From the NCBI GenBank assembly GCA_051961995.1, contig JBQCCR010000054.1:1-38313 (forward strand): 38,313 nt of DNA, written 5' to 3'. This stretch comes from 66-474 sp051961995 (lineage in GTDB: Bacteria; Pseudomonadota; Gammaproteobacteria; Xanthomonadales; Rhodanobacteraceae). Both the position numbers and the translations under genes were made by a program. The notes beneath the pieces were generated by a model. The model did not search any database. It worked only from the letters and a program-made list of their open reading frames with translations, and was not told the origin of the DNA. This document shows, piece after piece, positions 15,247-23,914 of this stretch. The stretch's first letter is position 1, and each line of letters opens with the position of its first letter.

Positions 15247-16158
15247 ATGCGCCACCTCCTGACCCTCGAAAATCTGCCGCGCGCGGAAATCATCCACCTG
15301 CTTGATCGCGCCGAAGCGTTTCGTGCGCTCGGTCAGCAGCGCGAGGTGCTTGCCGGCCGCACGGTGCTGAACCTGTTCTTCGAGAACTCCACCCGCACCC
15401 GCACTTCGTTCGAGATCGCCGCGCGCAGGCTGGGTGCTGATGTCGTCAACTTCGATGTTTCGCACTCGTCCACGGCCAAGGGCGAGAGCCTGCTCGACAC
15501 CCTGCACACGTTGGAAGCCATGCGACTGGATGCGCTGATCGTGCGCCATGGCCAAAACCGCCTGCCGGATTATCTTGCCGAACATGCACGCAGCGAGGTG
15601 GCGGTGATCAACGCCGGCGATGGCCATCGCGCGCATCCCACGCAAGGCTTGCTCGATGCGTTGACCATCCGCCAGCGCCGCACCCGCTTCGAAAATCTGC
15701 GCATCGTGATCTGCGGCGACATCCGCCATTCGCGCGTCGCGCGTTCGGATGTGCATGCGTTCACCGCACTGGGCGCGAAGGACATCCGCCTGTGCGCGCC
15801 GCGCGCACTGCTGCCGGAAGACGCGAACGAATTCCGTGGCTGCACGTTGACCGAAGATTTCGATGCCGCGCTGGACGGCGCGGACGTGGTGATCATGCTA
15901 CGCATCCAGAAGGAACGCATGGCCGCTGCGCTGCTGCCCGCCGACGCCGATTACTTCACCCATTACGGTCTGGATACGCGCAGGCTCGCGCTGGCCAAAC
16001 CCGATTGCCTGGTGCTGCATCCCGGCCCCATCAACCGTGGCGTGGAGATCACCGGCGAAGTCGCCGACGGCGCACACTCGCGCATCCTGGACCAGGTGGG
16101 CAACGGGGTGTTCACGCGCATGGCCGTGCTGGCAGAGCTGCTCGTTTCCAACGCATAA
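15247..16158 (+). CDS. pyrB: Aspartate carbamoyltransferase catalytic subunit
   Basis: A 303-residue enzyme for the first committed step of pyrimidine synthesis, carbamoyl phosphate plus aspartate to carbamoyl aspartate. The carbamoyl-phosphate loop FFENSTRTRTSFE has STRTR at residues 48-52; HPTQGLLDALTI, GDIRHSRVARS, HPGPINRGVEI and the final GVFTRMAVLAEL are all present. The start MRHLLTLENLPR was chosen by family match, although the frame is open 45 nt further into ruvX. TATCAT ends 8 nt before this ATG and no ribosome site is visible, so it may be nearly leaderless. No pyrI regulatory subunit or dihydroorotase gene follows, as expected for catalytic-only types. Confidence 0.95.
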   Translation: MRHLLTLENLPRAEIIHLLDRAEAFRALGQQREVLAGRTVLNLFFENSTRTRTSFEIAARRLGADVVNFDVSHSSTAKGESLLDTLHTLEAMRLDALIVRHGQNRLPDYLAEHARSEVAVINAGDGHRAHPTQGLLDALTIRQRRTRFENLRIVICGDIRHSRVARSDVHAFTALGAKDIRLCAPRALLPEDANEFRGCTLTEDFDAALDGADVVIMLRIQKERMAAALLPADADYFTHYGLDTRRLALAKPDCLVLHPGPINRGVEITGEVADGAHSRILDQVGNGVFTRMAVLAELLVSNA

Positions 16159-16188
16159 TCCGGCCATTCATCATCCGGGGGGAAAGCC

Positions 16189-17904
16189 ATGTACCGTTCG
16201 ATGCGCCGTTGCGCGCTGGTCTCCGCCTGCGTGTCACTGTTGCTGCTCGCCGGCTGCGGCAAGAAGACCGTCGAGGACACCGCGCCGCTTTCGTTCGCGC
16301 CCGCGGACACGCCCTACCTCTATGCCAATTTCAAGCCGCTGCCGAATGACGTGCGGCAGGCGATGAACAAGCGCAGCTTCGCGCTGATGCAGTATTCGGC
16401 AGCAAGCTACAAGCGCATGGCGCAGATGCTGGCGGCGAACAATCCGGACCTGGCACGCGTGCTGGACGAAATCGCCACCGAGATGGGCGGCATCAAGACG
16501 CCGCAGCAACTGGAGCAGACCACCGGTTTCAGCCAGCAGGCGCGCATCGCGTTCTACGGCATCGGCCTGGCGCCGGTCGCACGCGTCGAGCTGGCCAATC
16601 CGGATGCGTTTCGCGGACTGCTCGCGCGCATCGAAAAGAGCATCGGTCAATCCTTCGCGGTCGCCAAGCTCGACACCCAGGATTACTGGAACATCGGCGG
16701 CGCAGGCGACAAGTTGCACCTGCTGCTGGCGATCGAACCGAACAGGCAACTGGTCGCCACGCTGGCACCGGCGAATGCGGACCCGGCGCTGCTGAAGCGA
16801 CTGCTTGGATTGACCAAGCCGGAGCACAGCGCAGCCGAGCGTTTGTCCGACATCGACGGCGCGCACGGCTACACCGATTACGGTTCGGGCTACCTAGATC
16901 TGCCGAAACTGTTGTCGCACCTCTCGGATTCGAAGGATCCGGTCACGCTGGCCTATGCCGCGGCACTCGGCGCACCCGCTCCCGGCAGCGATCCTTCATG
17001 TCCCGCTGAATTCGCCTCCATCGGCGCGCAAATGCCGCTGGCGAGTTTCGGCGTCGAGGATTTCAAGGCTGACCACATCCGCGCCAGCCTGGATGTTTCA
17101 CTGTCGGCGCCGCTGCGCGGCATGCTGGCGGATCTGAAGCAGCCGGTTCCCGGCATGGCGGCGACGTCCGACGATTCGCTGTTCGATCTCGTGCTCGCGC
17201 TGCCGTTGCAGAAGGTCCGGGCGTTCTGGCAGGCACGCGCGCAGGCGGTCGCCGCGCAGCCGTACAAGTGCCCGACACTGGCGCCGCTCAACGAAGGCTT
17301 CAAGTCGATGGCGACCACGCTGCAGACGCAGATGCCGCCGCAGGTTTCTTCCCTGCTTGGCGTGCGCATGGTGCTGGATCAACTGGTGCTCGGCAGCAGC
17401 CCCGCCGCTCCGACGCAGTTCGCCGCGCGCCTGCAAGTGGCCAGCGCCGATCCGGATGCGCTGCTGCAAATGGCGCAGAAGAACCTGCCGCAACTCGCGA
17501 TCACGGAGGTCAAGGCCGATGGCAAGCCGATCGCGGTCACCCTGCCGCCGCCATTGCAGTCGCTGGCCGGCGGCGCATCGCAAGGCTGGATCGCCGCCGA
17601 CCAGCATTCGATCGGCATCGCGATCGGTGCGGGCGAAGACACCAGGCTGGCGAGCATGTTGACGGCGGACGCGGGCAACGGCAGCGGCCTGCTGCGCATG
17701 CACTTCGATGGCAAGCTGTATGGCACCTTCGCCGATTTCAGCGATTCGCTGATGGCCAAGATGCCACCGGCCATGCAGCCGCAATTGCAGCAACAGGGCG
17801 CGATGATGCGCCTTTATGCCAAGTGGCTGCGCAGCGTGGACAGCAAGGTCACGCTGGATGACGAAGGCATGCACATGCAGCTCGATATGGCGCTTGCCCA
17901 GTAA
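16189..17904 (+). CDS. Large lipoprotein of unknown function
   Basis: A 571-residue protein with a clear lipoprotein signal: basic MYRSMRRC, a hydrophobic stretch, then LAGC with lipidated Cys23. The mature protein starts GKKTVED, without an Asp at +2, so outer-membrane sorting is likely. The body alternates helices and strands (PADTPYLYANFKPLP, YGIGLAPVARVELANPDAF, GYLDLPKLLSHLSD, and ends DEGMHMQLDMAL). I do not recognise the family; the opening phrase recalls DUF3352-type proteins, weakly. Ribosome site GGGGGGAAAG is strong. It lies 30 bp after pyrB and 82 bp before another exported protein gene, probably as a two-gene unit. Confidence 0.8.
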   Translation: MYRSMRRCALVSACVSLLLLAGCGKKTVEDTAPLSFAPADTPYLYANFKPLPNDVRQAMNKRSFALMQYSAASYKRMAQMLAANNPDLARVLDEIATEMGGIKTPQQLEQTTGFSQQARIAFYGIGLAPVARVELANPDAFRGLLARIEKSIGQSFAVAKLDTQDYWNIGGAGDKLHLLLAIEPNRQLVATLAPANADPALLKRLLGLTKPEHSAAERLSDIDGAHGYTDYGSGYLDLPKLLSHLSDSKDPVTLAYAAALGAPAPGSDPSCPAEFASIGAQMPLASFGVEDFKADHIRASLDVSLSAPLRGMLADLKQPVPGMAATSDDSLFDLVLALPLQKVRAFWQARAQAVAAQPYKCPTLAPLNEGFKSMATTLQTQMPPQVSSLLGVRMVLDQLVLGSSPAAPTQFAARLQVASADPDALLQMAQKNLPQLAITEVKADGKPIAVTLPPPLQSLAGGASQGWIAADQHSIGIAIGAGEDTRLASMLTADAGNGSGLLRMHFDGKLYGTFADFSDSLMAKMPPAMQPQLQQQGAMMRLYAKWLRSVDSKVTLDDEGMHMQLDMALAQ

Positions 17905-17986
17905 CCGACGAGCCTGGGTCGGCCTACACCGGCCCGGGGGTCCGGCGGTCGTTTTCCAAAACATTACCGACATGGGGAGTCATGTG

Positions 17987-18829
17987 ATGTCTGGAATGAA
18001 GGTGCTCGTTGCACTCTGCCTTTTGATTGCTCCCGCGGCGCAAGCCGCCCATACGCTGCTCGCGCCGGTGTATCCGGGCGCGGTGCATGATGCGGCCTCC
18101 GACAGCGATTACTACCAATCCTTTTTCACCCGTGATCCCATCGAGAAGGTGCAGGCCTGGTACCAGGCACAAGGCATCAAGCTCGCGGACGGAAGTGACT
18201 CGCGCAACTCTACGAACCACGGGCTGTGCATGCGCAATGTTCCGCTCGGCACGGTCAACAAGTGCTATTCAAAGGTGCTGCTCGGCCAGAGCGGTACGGC
18301 GCGCTATCTGAGAAACGTGGTGGATGCCTACAGCGCCGGCATCGTGATCCAGTCCAAGGAGCGCGAACCCGAACATGCTCCCGAAAAGCCGCAGAGCACC
18401 GGCGATCCGAACCTGGACAAGATGTACGCGCAATTGGCTGCAGCCCAGGCGCAAATGGACGCGCAAGCCGATGAGATGTCGGCAGAGGTGGGCATGAAGC
18501 CGGGCGAGCTGGAAGCGATGAACAAGATGTCCGACCTGTTCGACGGACTCAAGGACGGCACTCTTGCCCCCTACGACCACAGCCGCGCGGAACTGATTGC
18601 GCTGTACAAGCGTTATCAATATCTGGAGACAGCCGAGTATCCGAGGGCGCCGGACGGTTCGCAGGATGACTACGACCGCTGGCTGCTGGCAAAGGACAAG
18701 GCCCGCTTCAGCCGTGATGCCGATCACTGGAACGACTGGCTGGGTTTCCTCAAGCAGCTCGACGCGCACGCCTACCGCACGCGCATCGTCATCCCGGTGG
18801 ATCCGAAGAGCTGGGGCCACAAACTTTAG
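17987..18829 (+). CDS. Secreted or periplasmic protein of unknown function
   Basis: A 280-residue protein with a Sec signal peptide (MSGMKVLVALCLLIAPAAQA, probable cleavage AQA|AH). The mature N terminus YPGAVHDA followed by YYQSFFTRDPIEKVQAWYQAQ resembles a motif in uncharacterised exported proteins in which a YPGA stretch is followed by a short FT..DP..KV..WY element. A middle helical segment is rich in Ala, Gln and Met (about residues 145-190), then DYDRWLLAKDKARFSRDADHW. Four cysteine positions are not conserved enough to judge. The start was chosen because GGGGAG lies 7 nt upstream; an in-frame ATG at 17972 would add five residues. Ends just before a strong terminator. Function unknown. 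Confidence 0.75.
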   Translation: MSGMKVLVALCLLIAPAAQAAHTLLAPVYPGAVHDAASDSDYYQSFFTRDPIEKVQAWYQAQGIKLADGSDSRNSTNHGLCMRNVPLGTVNKCYSKVLLGQSGTARYLRNVVDAYSAGIVIQSKEREPEHAPEKPQSTGDPNLDKMYAQLAAAQAQMDAQADEMSAEVGMKPGELEAMNKMSDLFDGLKDGTLAPYDHSRAELIALYKRYQYLETAEYPRAPDGSQDDYDRWLLAKDKARFSRDADHWNDWLGFLKQLDAHAYRTRIVIPVDPKSWGHKL

Positions 18830-18870
18830 CGCTCGCGCACCTGCCGGAGGCGGCGCGGTGCGGTTCAAGC

Positions 18871-18895
18871 AAAAGGGCGGCACGGCCGCCCTTTT
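18871..18895. terminator. Bidirectional intrinsic terminator
   Basis: AAAAGGGCGGC (18871-18881), loop ACG, GCCGCCCTTTT (18885-18895): a perfect 11-bp stem flanked by A and T runs. It lies between the convergent exported-protein gene and pilU and can serve both strands. Confidence 0.88.
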
Positions 18896-18922
18896 GTATT
18901 CCGAGTGAGCGGCGCGACGCGC

Positions 18923-20050
18923 TCAGGTCTCCGCCACTTCCACGTCGCCCAGACCCTGGCTGAGCGTGTGCGCATCGCCGCCCTGCGCTAGCTTGATCCG
19001 CAGGCGGACCTCGTTGGCGGAGTCGGCGTGACGCAGCGCGTCCTCGTAAGAGATCTCGCCGGCCTGGTAAAGGTCGAACAGGCTCTGGTCGAAGGTCTTC
19101 ATGCCGAGGTTGTTGGATTCCTTCATCACATCCTTGATCTTGTGGATGTCGCCCTTGCGGATGTAGTCCTGCACCAGCGGCGTGCCGAGCAGCACCTCCA
19201 GCGCGACGCGTCGCGCCATCCCGTCGGGCGTTGGAATCAACTGCTGCGCGACGACGCCTTTCAGGTTCATGGAAAGATCCATGTACAACTGGTCGCGCAC
19301 GTCTTCCGGGAAGAAGTGGATGACGCGCTCCAGTGCCTGATTGGCGTTGTTGGCGTGCAGCGTGCACAGCACCAGATGGCCGGTTTCGGAAAAGTGGATC
19401 GCGTACTCCATCGTCTCGCGGGTGCGCACCTCGCCGATCAGGATCACGTCGGGCGCCTGGCGCAGCGTGTTCTTCAGCGCGTTTTCCCAGGAGTCGGTAT
19501 CAATGCCGAGTTCGCGCTGGGTGATGATGCAGCCCTCGTGCTTGTGCACGTACTCGATCGGGTCCTCGATGGTGATGATGTGGCCGGTCGAGTTCTGGTT
19601 GCGGTAACCGATGACCGAGGCGAGCGAAGTGGTCTTGCCCGCGCCGGTCGCGCCGACGAAGATCACGATGCCGCGCTTGGTCATCGCCAGCTGCTTGACG
19701 ATCGGCAGCAGGTTCAGCTCCTCGACGGTCGGGATCTTGGATTCGATCCGGCGCAACACCATGCCGACGCAGTTGCGCTGGTAGAAACACGATACGCGGA
19801 AGCGGCCCACGCCTGAGACGCCGATCGCGAACTGGCATTCGTGGGTCTTCTCGAATTCCTCGCGCTGGTTGGGCGTCATCACGTTCAGCACCATGTCGCG
19901 CGATTCCTGCGGCGACAGCGGCGTCTGCGTGATCGGCACGATCCGGCCGTTGACCTTGATGGACGGCGCCACGCCGGCCGTGATGAAAAGGTCCGACGCC
20001 TTCTTGTGCACCATCAACTTGAGGAAGGAACTGAAATCTACGCTGCTCAT
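18923..20050 (-). CDS. pilU: PilU, type IV pilus retraction ATPase (PilT paralogue)
   Basis: A 375-residue hexameric AAA+-like secretion ATPase that assists PilT in pilus retraction at the inner membrane. The N-terminal domain starts MSSVDFSSFLKLMVHKKASD. Walker A GATGAGKT is at 133-140, the Asp box around IITIEDPIEYVH, Walker B VILIGEVRTRETM, and the His box TGHLVLCTLHANNA. The AIRNLIRE motif of PilT is absent at the equivalent place (LVQDYIRKGDIHKIK), which separates PilU from PilT. The ATG has AGGGGA about 6 nt upstream; the frame is open 87 nt further but without support. It follows pilT after 337 bp. Confidence 0.95.
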   Translation of the reverse strand: MSSVDFSSFLKLMVHKKASDLFITAGVAPSIKVNGRIVPITQTPLSPQESRDMVLNVMTPNQREEFEKTHECQFAIGVSGVGRFRVSCFYQRNCVGMVLRRIESKIPTVEELNLLPIVKQLAMTKRGIVIFVGATGAGKTTSLASVIGYRNQNSTGHIITIEDPIEYVHKHEGCIITQRELGIDTDSWENALKNTLRQAPDVILIGEVRTRETMEYAIHFSETGHLVLCTLHANNANQALERVIHFFPEDVRDQLYMDLSMNLKGVVAQQLIPTPDGMARRVALEVLLGTPLVQDYIRKGDIHKIKDVMKESNNLGMKTFDQSLFDLYQAGEISYEDALRHADSANEVRLRIKLAQGGDAHTLSQGLGDVEVAET

Positions 20051-20387
20051 GGAAATCCCCTGGGCCATGCCGGCCGATGCAGTTAGCTTACGCCGGTTCG
20101 AGTGCGCTGGCGCGGGCAGTGGTGCGGGCCGCGTCACGCTTCCCGGGTGTGGTCTTGCGGGTCTGGATGGGGCGCCCGCTCACGGGCGCGACGAAGGGGC
20201 CGGCTCCGTGTCATCGGTCATCGCCAGGCGTCTCGGCGTCCTGCCTCCGGCGCTCGCCACTGCGCGAAATGCATTCGTCGCATTTCACAAATGCGGTGAC
20301 CCGCCCTGCACGGAATGATCACATTCGGCAAGGCCGGATCCCGGCTGCCGCACTTCAAGTGCCGGCCGGGACGACCACATCCCGTGG
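20051..20387 (-). other. pilT-pilU intergenic region with hairpin
   Basis: A 337-bp stretch without a credible gene. Just after the pilT stop (minus strand) there is a GC-rich hairpin at about 20340-20370 (outer CCCGG/CCGGG, inner CAC/GTG around TTCAA, with a bulge). It has no U-run, so at most a weak or Rho-assisted terminator. A TGTGATCATTCCGTGC string on the minus strand near 20320-20335 has only one good half of a CRP/Clp-type site. Nothing else recognisable was seen; pilU may have its own promoter here. Confidence 0.45.
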
Positions 20388-21425
20388 TCACTTGAATATG
20401 TCTTTGCTCTTCGCCCGCCCGATCGCTTCCTGGCGGGTGATCAGGCCGCGGCGCACCAGATCCTGCAGGCACTGGTCCAGCGTCTGCATGCCGAACTGCT
20501 GGCCCGTCTGGATCGAGGAGTACATCTGCGCGACCTTGTCCTCGCGGATCAGGTTCCGGATGGCGGGGATGCCGACCATGATCTCGTGCGCGGCGACGCG
20601 ACCGCCGCCGACCTTCTTCAGCAGTGTCTGGGAAATCACCGCGCGCAGCGATTCGGACAACATCGAACGCACCATCGGCTTTTCGCCTGCCGGGAACACG
20701 TCGATGATGCGGTCAATGGTTTTCGCCGCCGAGGACGTGTGCAGGGTCGCGAACACCAGGTGTCCGGTTTCTGCCGCGGTCAGCGCAAGCCGGATGGTTT
20801 CGATGTCGCGCATCTCACCGACCAGGATGAAATCAGGGTCTTCGCGCAGCGCCGAGCGCAACGCCTCGTTGAAACCGTGCGTGTCGCGATGCACTTCGCG
20901 CTGGTTGAGCAGACACTTCTGCGCGGTGTGCACGAATTCGATCGGGTCCTCGATGGTGAGGATGTGGCCGTATTCGTTCTTGTTGATGTGATCCACCATC
21001 GCCGCCAGGGTGGTGGACTTGCCCGAACCGGTCGGCCCGGTGACCAGGATCAAACCCTGCGGCTGGTCGATCAGTTCCTTGAAGATCTTCGGCGCGCCAA
21101 GGTCTTCCAGCGTCCATACCTCGGCCGGAATGGTGCGGAACACCGCTGCCGCGCCGCGGTTCTGGTTGAAGGCATTGACGCGGAACCGCGCCAGGCCCGG
21201 GATCTCGAACGAGAAGTCCACTTCCAGGAACTCCTCGTAATCGCGGCGCTGCTTGTCCGACATGATGTCGTACACCAGCGTGTGCACCTGCTTGTGGTCC
21301 AGCGCCGGGATGTTGATGCGCCGCACGTCGCCGTCCACCCGGATCATGGGCGGCAGGCCAGCGGACAGGTGCAGGTCGGAGGCCTTATTCTTGACCGAAA
21401 AGGCCAGCAGTTCAGCAATGTCCAT
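20388..21425 (-). CDS. pilT: PilT, type IV pilus retraction ATPase
   Basis: A 345-residue hexameric ATPase that depolymerises the pilus and powers twitching. The N-terminal domain begins MDIAELLAFSVKNKASDLHL. Walker A GPTGSGKST is at 130-138, the Asp box ILTIEDPIEFVH, Walker B FILVGEMRDIETI, the His box TGHLVFATLHTSSA, and the retraction signature AIRNLIREDK near residue 296. GGGGAG lies 7 nt before the ATG. It is divergent from yggS across 90 bp, the standard arrangement in many gammaproteobacteria. Together with PilU it is the output of the Pil-Chp pathway encoded at 354-11844. Confidence 0.97.
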   Translation of the reverse strand: MDIAELLAFSVKNKASDLHLSAGLPPMIRVDGDVRRINIPALDHKQVHTLVYDIMSDKQRRDYEEFLEVDFSFEIPGLARFRVNAFNQNRGAAAVFRTIPAEVWTLEDLGAPKIFKELIDQPQGLILVTGPTGSGKSTTLAAMVDHINKNEYGHILTIEDPIEFVHTAQKCLLNQREVHRDTHGFNEALRSALREDPDFILVGEMRDIETIRLALTAAETGHLVFATLHTSSAAKTIDRIIDVFPAGEKPMVRSMLSESLRAVISQTLLKKVGGGRVAAHEIMVGIPAIRNLIREDKVAQMYSSIQTGQQFGMQTLDQCLQDLVRRGLITRQEAIGRAKSKDIFK

Positions 21426-21475
21426 GGATCACTCCCCTGAAAGACCGGGCGCCGCGCCAGGCGCGACCCGGCCCG

Positions 21476-21504
21476 AGTATACGCTGGTGAAGGTTTCGCG
21501 AAAC
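21476..21504 (-). promoter_or_regulatory. Possible pilT promoter with a 12-bp palindrome
   Basis: TATACT on the minus strand (21481-21476) makes a good -10 for pilT. About 16 bp upstream is a -35-like TTTCGC inside the perfect palindrome GTTTCGCGAAAC (21493-21504). The palindrome sits between the divergent pilT and yggS starts and overlaps the presumed pilT -35, a natural place for an operator. No bound protein can be named. Confidence 0.4.
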
Positions 21505-21515
21505 GGGCCCCGCGC

Positions 21516-22187
21516 ATGAATCGGGAACCGGTTCTCAAGGCCATCCAGGCCCGCATCGAAACCGCAGCCGGCTGCCCGGTGGCCTTGATCGCCGCTTCGA
21601 AATCGCAGCCGGCCACGGCGGTCCGCGAACTGGCCGCGGCCGGCCAGCGCGCCTTCGGCGAGAACTACGTGCAGGAGGCGCTGGCCAAACAGCGCGAGCT
21701 GACCGATCTGGACCTGGAGTGGCACATGATCGGTCCGCTGCAATCCAACAAGTGCGAGGAAGTGGCGCGGCATTTCCATTGGCTGCAAAGTCTCGATCGC
21801 GAAAAACTGATCGCGCCGCTGGATCGCGCGCGGGCCGAAGACAGGCCGCCGCTCAACGTGCTGATCGAGGTGAATCTGGACAACGAAGCCAGCAAGTCCG
21901 GCTGCGCACCGGAGCAGGTATCCGCGCTGGCTGCGAAGATCGCGCAAGCACGACGGCTGCGCCTGCGCGGATTGATGGCGATTCCGGAACCCACGCCCGA
22001 TCGCGGGCAGCGTCGCGTGGCATTCGCGCGCTTGCGTGGAATGTTCGAAGCGCTGCGCCGCGAGCACGCGCAAGTGGACACGCTCTCGATGGGCATGTCG
22101 GAGGATTTCGAATTGGCCATCCGGGAAGGCGCGACGATGGTGCGGGTCGGGACGGCGTTGTTCGGGCCCCGAAAGCGTGAGCGGTGA
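21516..22187 (+). CDS. yggS: YggS/PLPBP, pyridoxal phosphate homeostasis protein
   Basis: A 223-residue single-domain TIM-barrel protein that binds pyridoxal 5'-phosphate without known catalysis and keeps PLP and amino-acid pools balanced. The PLP Lys is residue 29 in ALIAASKSQP. FGENYVQEALAK, EWHMIGPLQSNK, VLIEVNLDNEASKSG, LMAIPEP and LSMGMSEDFELAIREGATMV are all family marks. The ribosome site is weak. It leads the conserved yggS-proC-yggT group and is divergent from pilT. A PLP oxidase gene (pdxH) lies only 3 kb away. Confidence 0.95.
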   Translation: MNREPVLKAIQARIETAAGCPVALIAASKSQPATAVRELAAAGQRAFGENYVQEALAKQRELTDLDLEWHMIGPLQSNKCEEVARHFHWLQSLDREKLIAPLDRARAEDRPPLNVLIEVNLDNEASKSGCAPEQVSALAAKIAQARRLRLRGLMAIPEPTPDRGQRRVAFARLRGMFEALRREHAQVDTLSMGMSEDFELAIREGATMVRVGTALFGPRKRER

Positions 22188-22270
22188 ATCGTGGGCGACA
22201 AGCGGAAGTCCGCGCATTCGCTTCGTGTTGCGGCTAACCTTGCCGCACCCGCCTGATCACGTGCATCGCG

Positions 22271-23122
22271 ATGACCACCACCGCTGACCGCTCACCGCTC
22301 GCCGTCCACAGTGCAACCACCTTCATCGGCGGCGGCAACATGGCGCGCAGCCTGATCGGCGCGCTGATCGGGCACGGCGCCGATGCCACGACGATCGCCG
22401 TGGCCGAGCCGCGCGCGGATGCGCGCGACGAACTGGCGCGCGATTTCGGCGTACGCACTTTTTCCGACAATGCCGATGCCGTCGTGGGCGCGGGCTGCGT
22501 GGTGCTCGCGGTGAAACCTCAGATGATGCGCAAAGTCTGCGAGCATCTGGCCGAACCGCTGCGCGAAGCGCGGCCGCTGCTGATCTCGATCGCTGCCGGC
22601 GTGCGCATCGAGCAACTGGAGCGCTGGCTGGGCGCGCATCTCGCCATCGTGCGCTGCATGCCCAACACGCCCGCGCTGATCGGCGCCGGTGCGACCGGCC
22701 TGTGTGCCAATGCACGTGTCGGCGCGGCGCAGCGTGCGCTGGCCGAGCGCATCCTCAACGCCGCCGGCGTCGCGCGCTGGATCGAACACGAAGCGCAGAT
22801 GGACGTGGTCACCGCACTGTCGGGTTCCGGCCCCGCGTATTTCTTCCTGCTGGTGGAGGCGATGGAAGACGCGGCGGTGCAACTGGGCCTGCCGCGCGAC
22901 ACCGCGCGCGCGCTGGCGGTGCAGACGTGCCTCGGCGCCGGACGCATGCTGGCCGAAGGCGGCGACAGCGCGGCGACCCTGCGTGCGCGCGTCACCTCGC
23001 CGCAAGGCACCACGCAAGCCGCGCTGGATACCTTCGCGCAGGGCGACTTCCGCGAACTGGTGCAACGCGCAATGACCGCGGCCACGCGCCGCGGTGGAGA
23101 ACTTTCGGCAATGCTCGATTGA
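22271..23122 (+). CDS. proC: Pyrroline-5-carboxylate reductase
   Basis: A 283-residue NAD(P)H-dependent enzyme that makes proline from pyrroline-5-carboxylate. The Rossmann start FIGGGNMARSLIGALI is at about 18-33, followed by VVLAVKPQMM, MPNTPALIGAGATGLC, the active-site ALSGSGPAYFFLLVEAM and the C-terminal VTSPQGTTQAALDTF. The N terminus carries about 15 extra residues before the fold. No clear ribosome site precedes the ATG, so the exact start is less sure than the identity. It lies 83 bp after yggS. Confidence 0.95.
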   Translation: MTTTADRSPLAVHSATTFIGGGNMARSLIGALIGHGADATTIAVAEPRADARDELARDFGVRTFSDNADAVVGAGCVVLAVKPQMMRKVCEHLAEPLREARPLLISIAAGVRIEQLERWLGAHLAIVRCMPNTPALIGAGATGLCANARVGAAQRALAERILNAAGVARWIEHEAQMDVVTALSGSGPAYFFLLVEAMEDAAVQLGLPRDTARALAVQTCLGAGRMLAEGGDSAATLRARVTSPQGTTQAALDTFAQGDFRELVQRAMTAATRRGGELSAMLD

Positions 23123-23158
23123 GAAGGGGGCCAGGGACCCGGGAGCATAAAAGCAGCC

Positions 23159-23270
23159 GTCATCCCGGGGGCGCCGCGGCGCCATCGCGGCGGAACCCGG
23201 AACCCAGCGGCTCCGCCCTGTCGTCACTTGAAAGCAAAAGGCACTGGGTCCCGGCTTGCGCCGGGATGAC
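23159..23270. repeat. 112-bp composite palindromic repeat, copy B
   Basis: Bounded by GTCATCCCGG (23159-23168) and its exact complement CCGGGATGAC (23261-23270). Inside: GGCGCC-GC-GGCGCC (23170-23183), GGAACCCAG (23199-23207) pairing 8 of 9 with CTGGGTCCC (23244-23252), and CCCGGC-TTGC-GCCGGG (23250-23265). It fills the proC-yggT gap and belongs to the same family as 14050-14155, sharing both ends and the final hairpin but with a different middle. Confidence 0.82.
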
Positions 23271-23319
23271 GAGCATGTAGGCTGTCCGGCAACCAGGAAA
23301 CGTCATCGGCACCCATTCC

Positions 23320-23892
23320 ATGTCCTACTTCGCAAGCGCCGCCGCCCTGCTGATCGAGATCGCCTTCGGCGTGATCGTCGTACTGTTCGTGCTGCGCCTG
23401 CTGGCCGAAGCGGTGCGCGCCGACTTCTACAATCCGTTGAGCCAGTTCCTTTACCGCTGCACCAACCCGGTACTGATGCCGCTCAGGCGCATCATTCCGA
23501 ACTTCCGCCGCATCAACATCGCTGCGCTGCTGATCGCGTGGCTGGCGGAGTTCCTGAAGAACCTGGCGCTGTATGCGCTGATCGGTTTCCGCGGCGCGAT
23601 TCCGGGCGTGATGCTGCTGGGCTTCGCCGACCTGCTGGATTTCTTCGCGGTGCTGTACCTGGTGATGATCTTCGTGTGGGCGCTGCTGAGCTTCGTCAGC
23701 CTGGACGCACGCCATCCGCTGATTCCGCTGCTGGGCCGGTTGGTGGAGCCGGTGCTGCGGCCGTTGCGCAGATGGCTGCCGGCGCCGGGCGGGCTCGATC
23801 TTTCGCCGGCCCTGGCAATCCTGATCATCCTGCTGCTGCGGCTGCTGATCGTGACGCCGCTGTTCGACCTCGGCCATCGCCTGAGCCTTTGA
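23320..23892 (+). CDS. yggT: YggT family membrane protein
   Basis: A 190-residue integral membrane protein formed of two YggT repeats: residues about 10-95 and 105-185, each with a hydrophobic helix followed by an amphipathic segment (DFYNPLSQFLYRCTNPVLMP; DARHPLIPLLGRLVEPVLRP). YggT proteins are linked to osmotic tolerance and, in some lineages, to cell-division or membrane-complex assembly; the precise role is unclear. It ends the yggS-proC-yggT set and converges with the BtuF-like gene. Confidence 0.93.
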   Translation: MSYFASAAALLIEIAFGVIVVLFVLRLLAEAVRADFYNPLSQFLYRCTNPVLMPLRRIIPNFRRINIAALLIAWLAEFLKNLALYALIGFRGAIPGVMLLGFADLLDFFAVLYLVMIFVWALLSFVSLDARHPLIPLLGRLVEPVLRPLRRWLPAPGGLDLSPALAILIILLLRLLIVTPLFDLGHRLSL

Positions 23893-23902
23893 GCTCTTCC
23901 GC

Positions 23903-23914
23903 AGGAGCGCTCCT
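23903..23914. repeat. GTAGGAGC-type palindrome between yggT and the BtuF-like gene
   Basis: AGGAGCGCTCCT is a perfect 12-bp palindrome in the 20-bp gap between convergent genes. The neighbouring TAG on the minus strand (23915-23913) is the stop codon of the BtuF-like gene, so the repeat supplies that stop. Related GTAGGAGC/TGCAGGAGC units are at 28728-28746 and 30288-30339. It may also serve as a weak bidirectional terminator. Confidence 0.55.

Noticed and set aside
20318..20340. Possible CRP/Clp site upstream of pilU
   Set aside because: Only the TGTGA half is good; the second half does not match TCACA.
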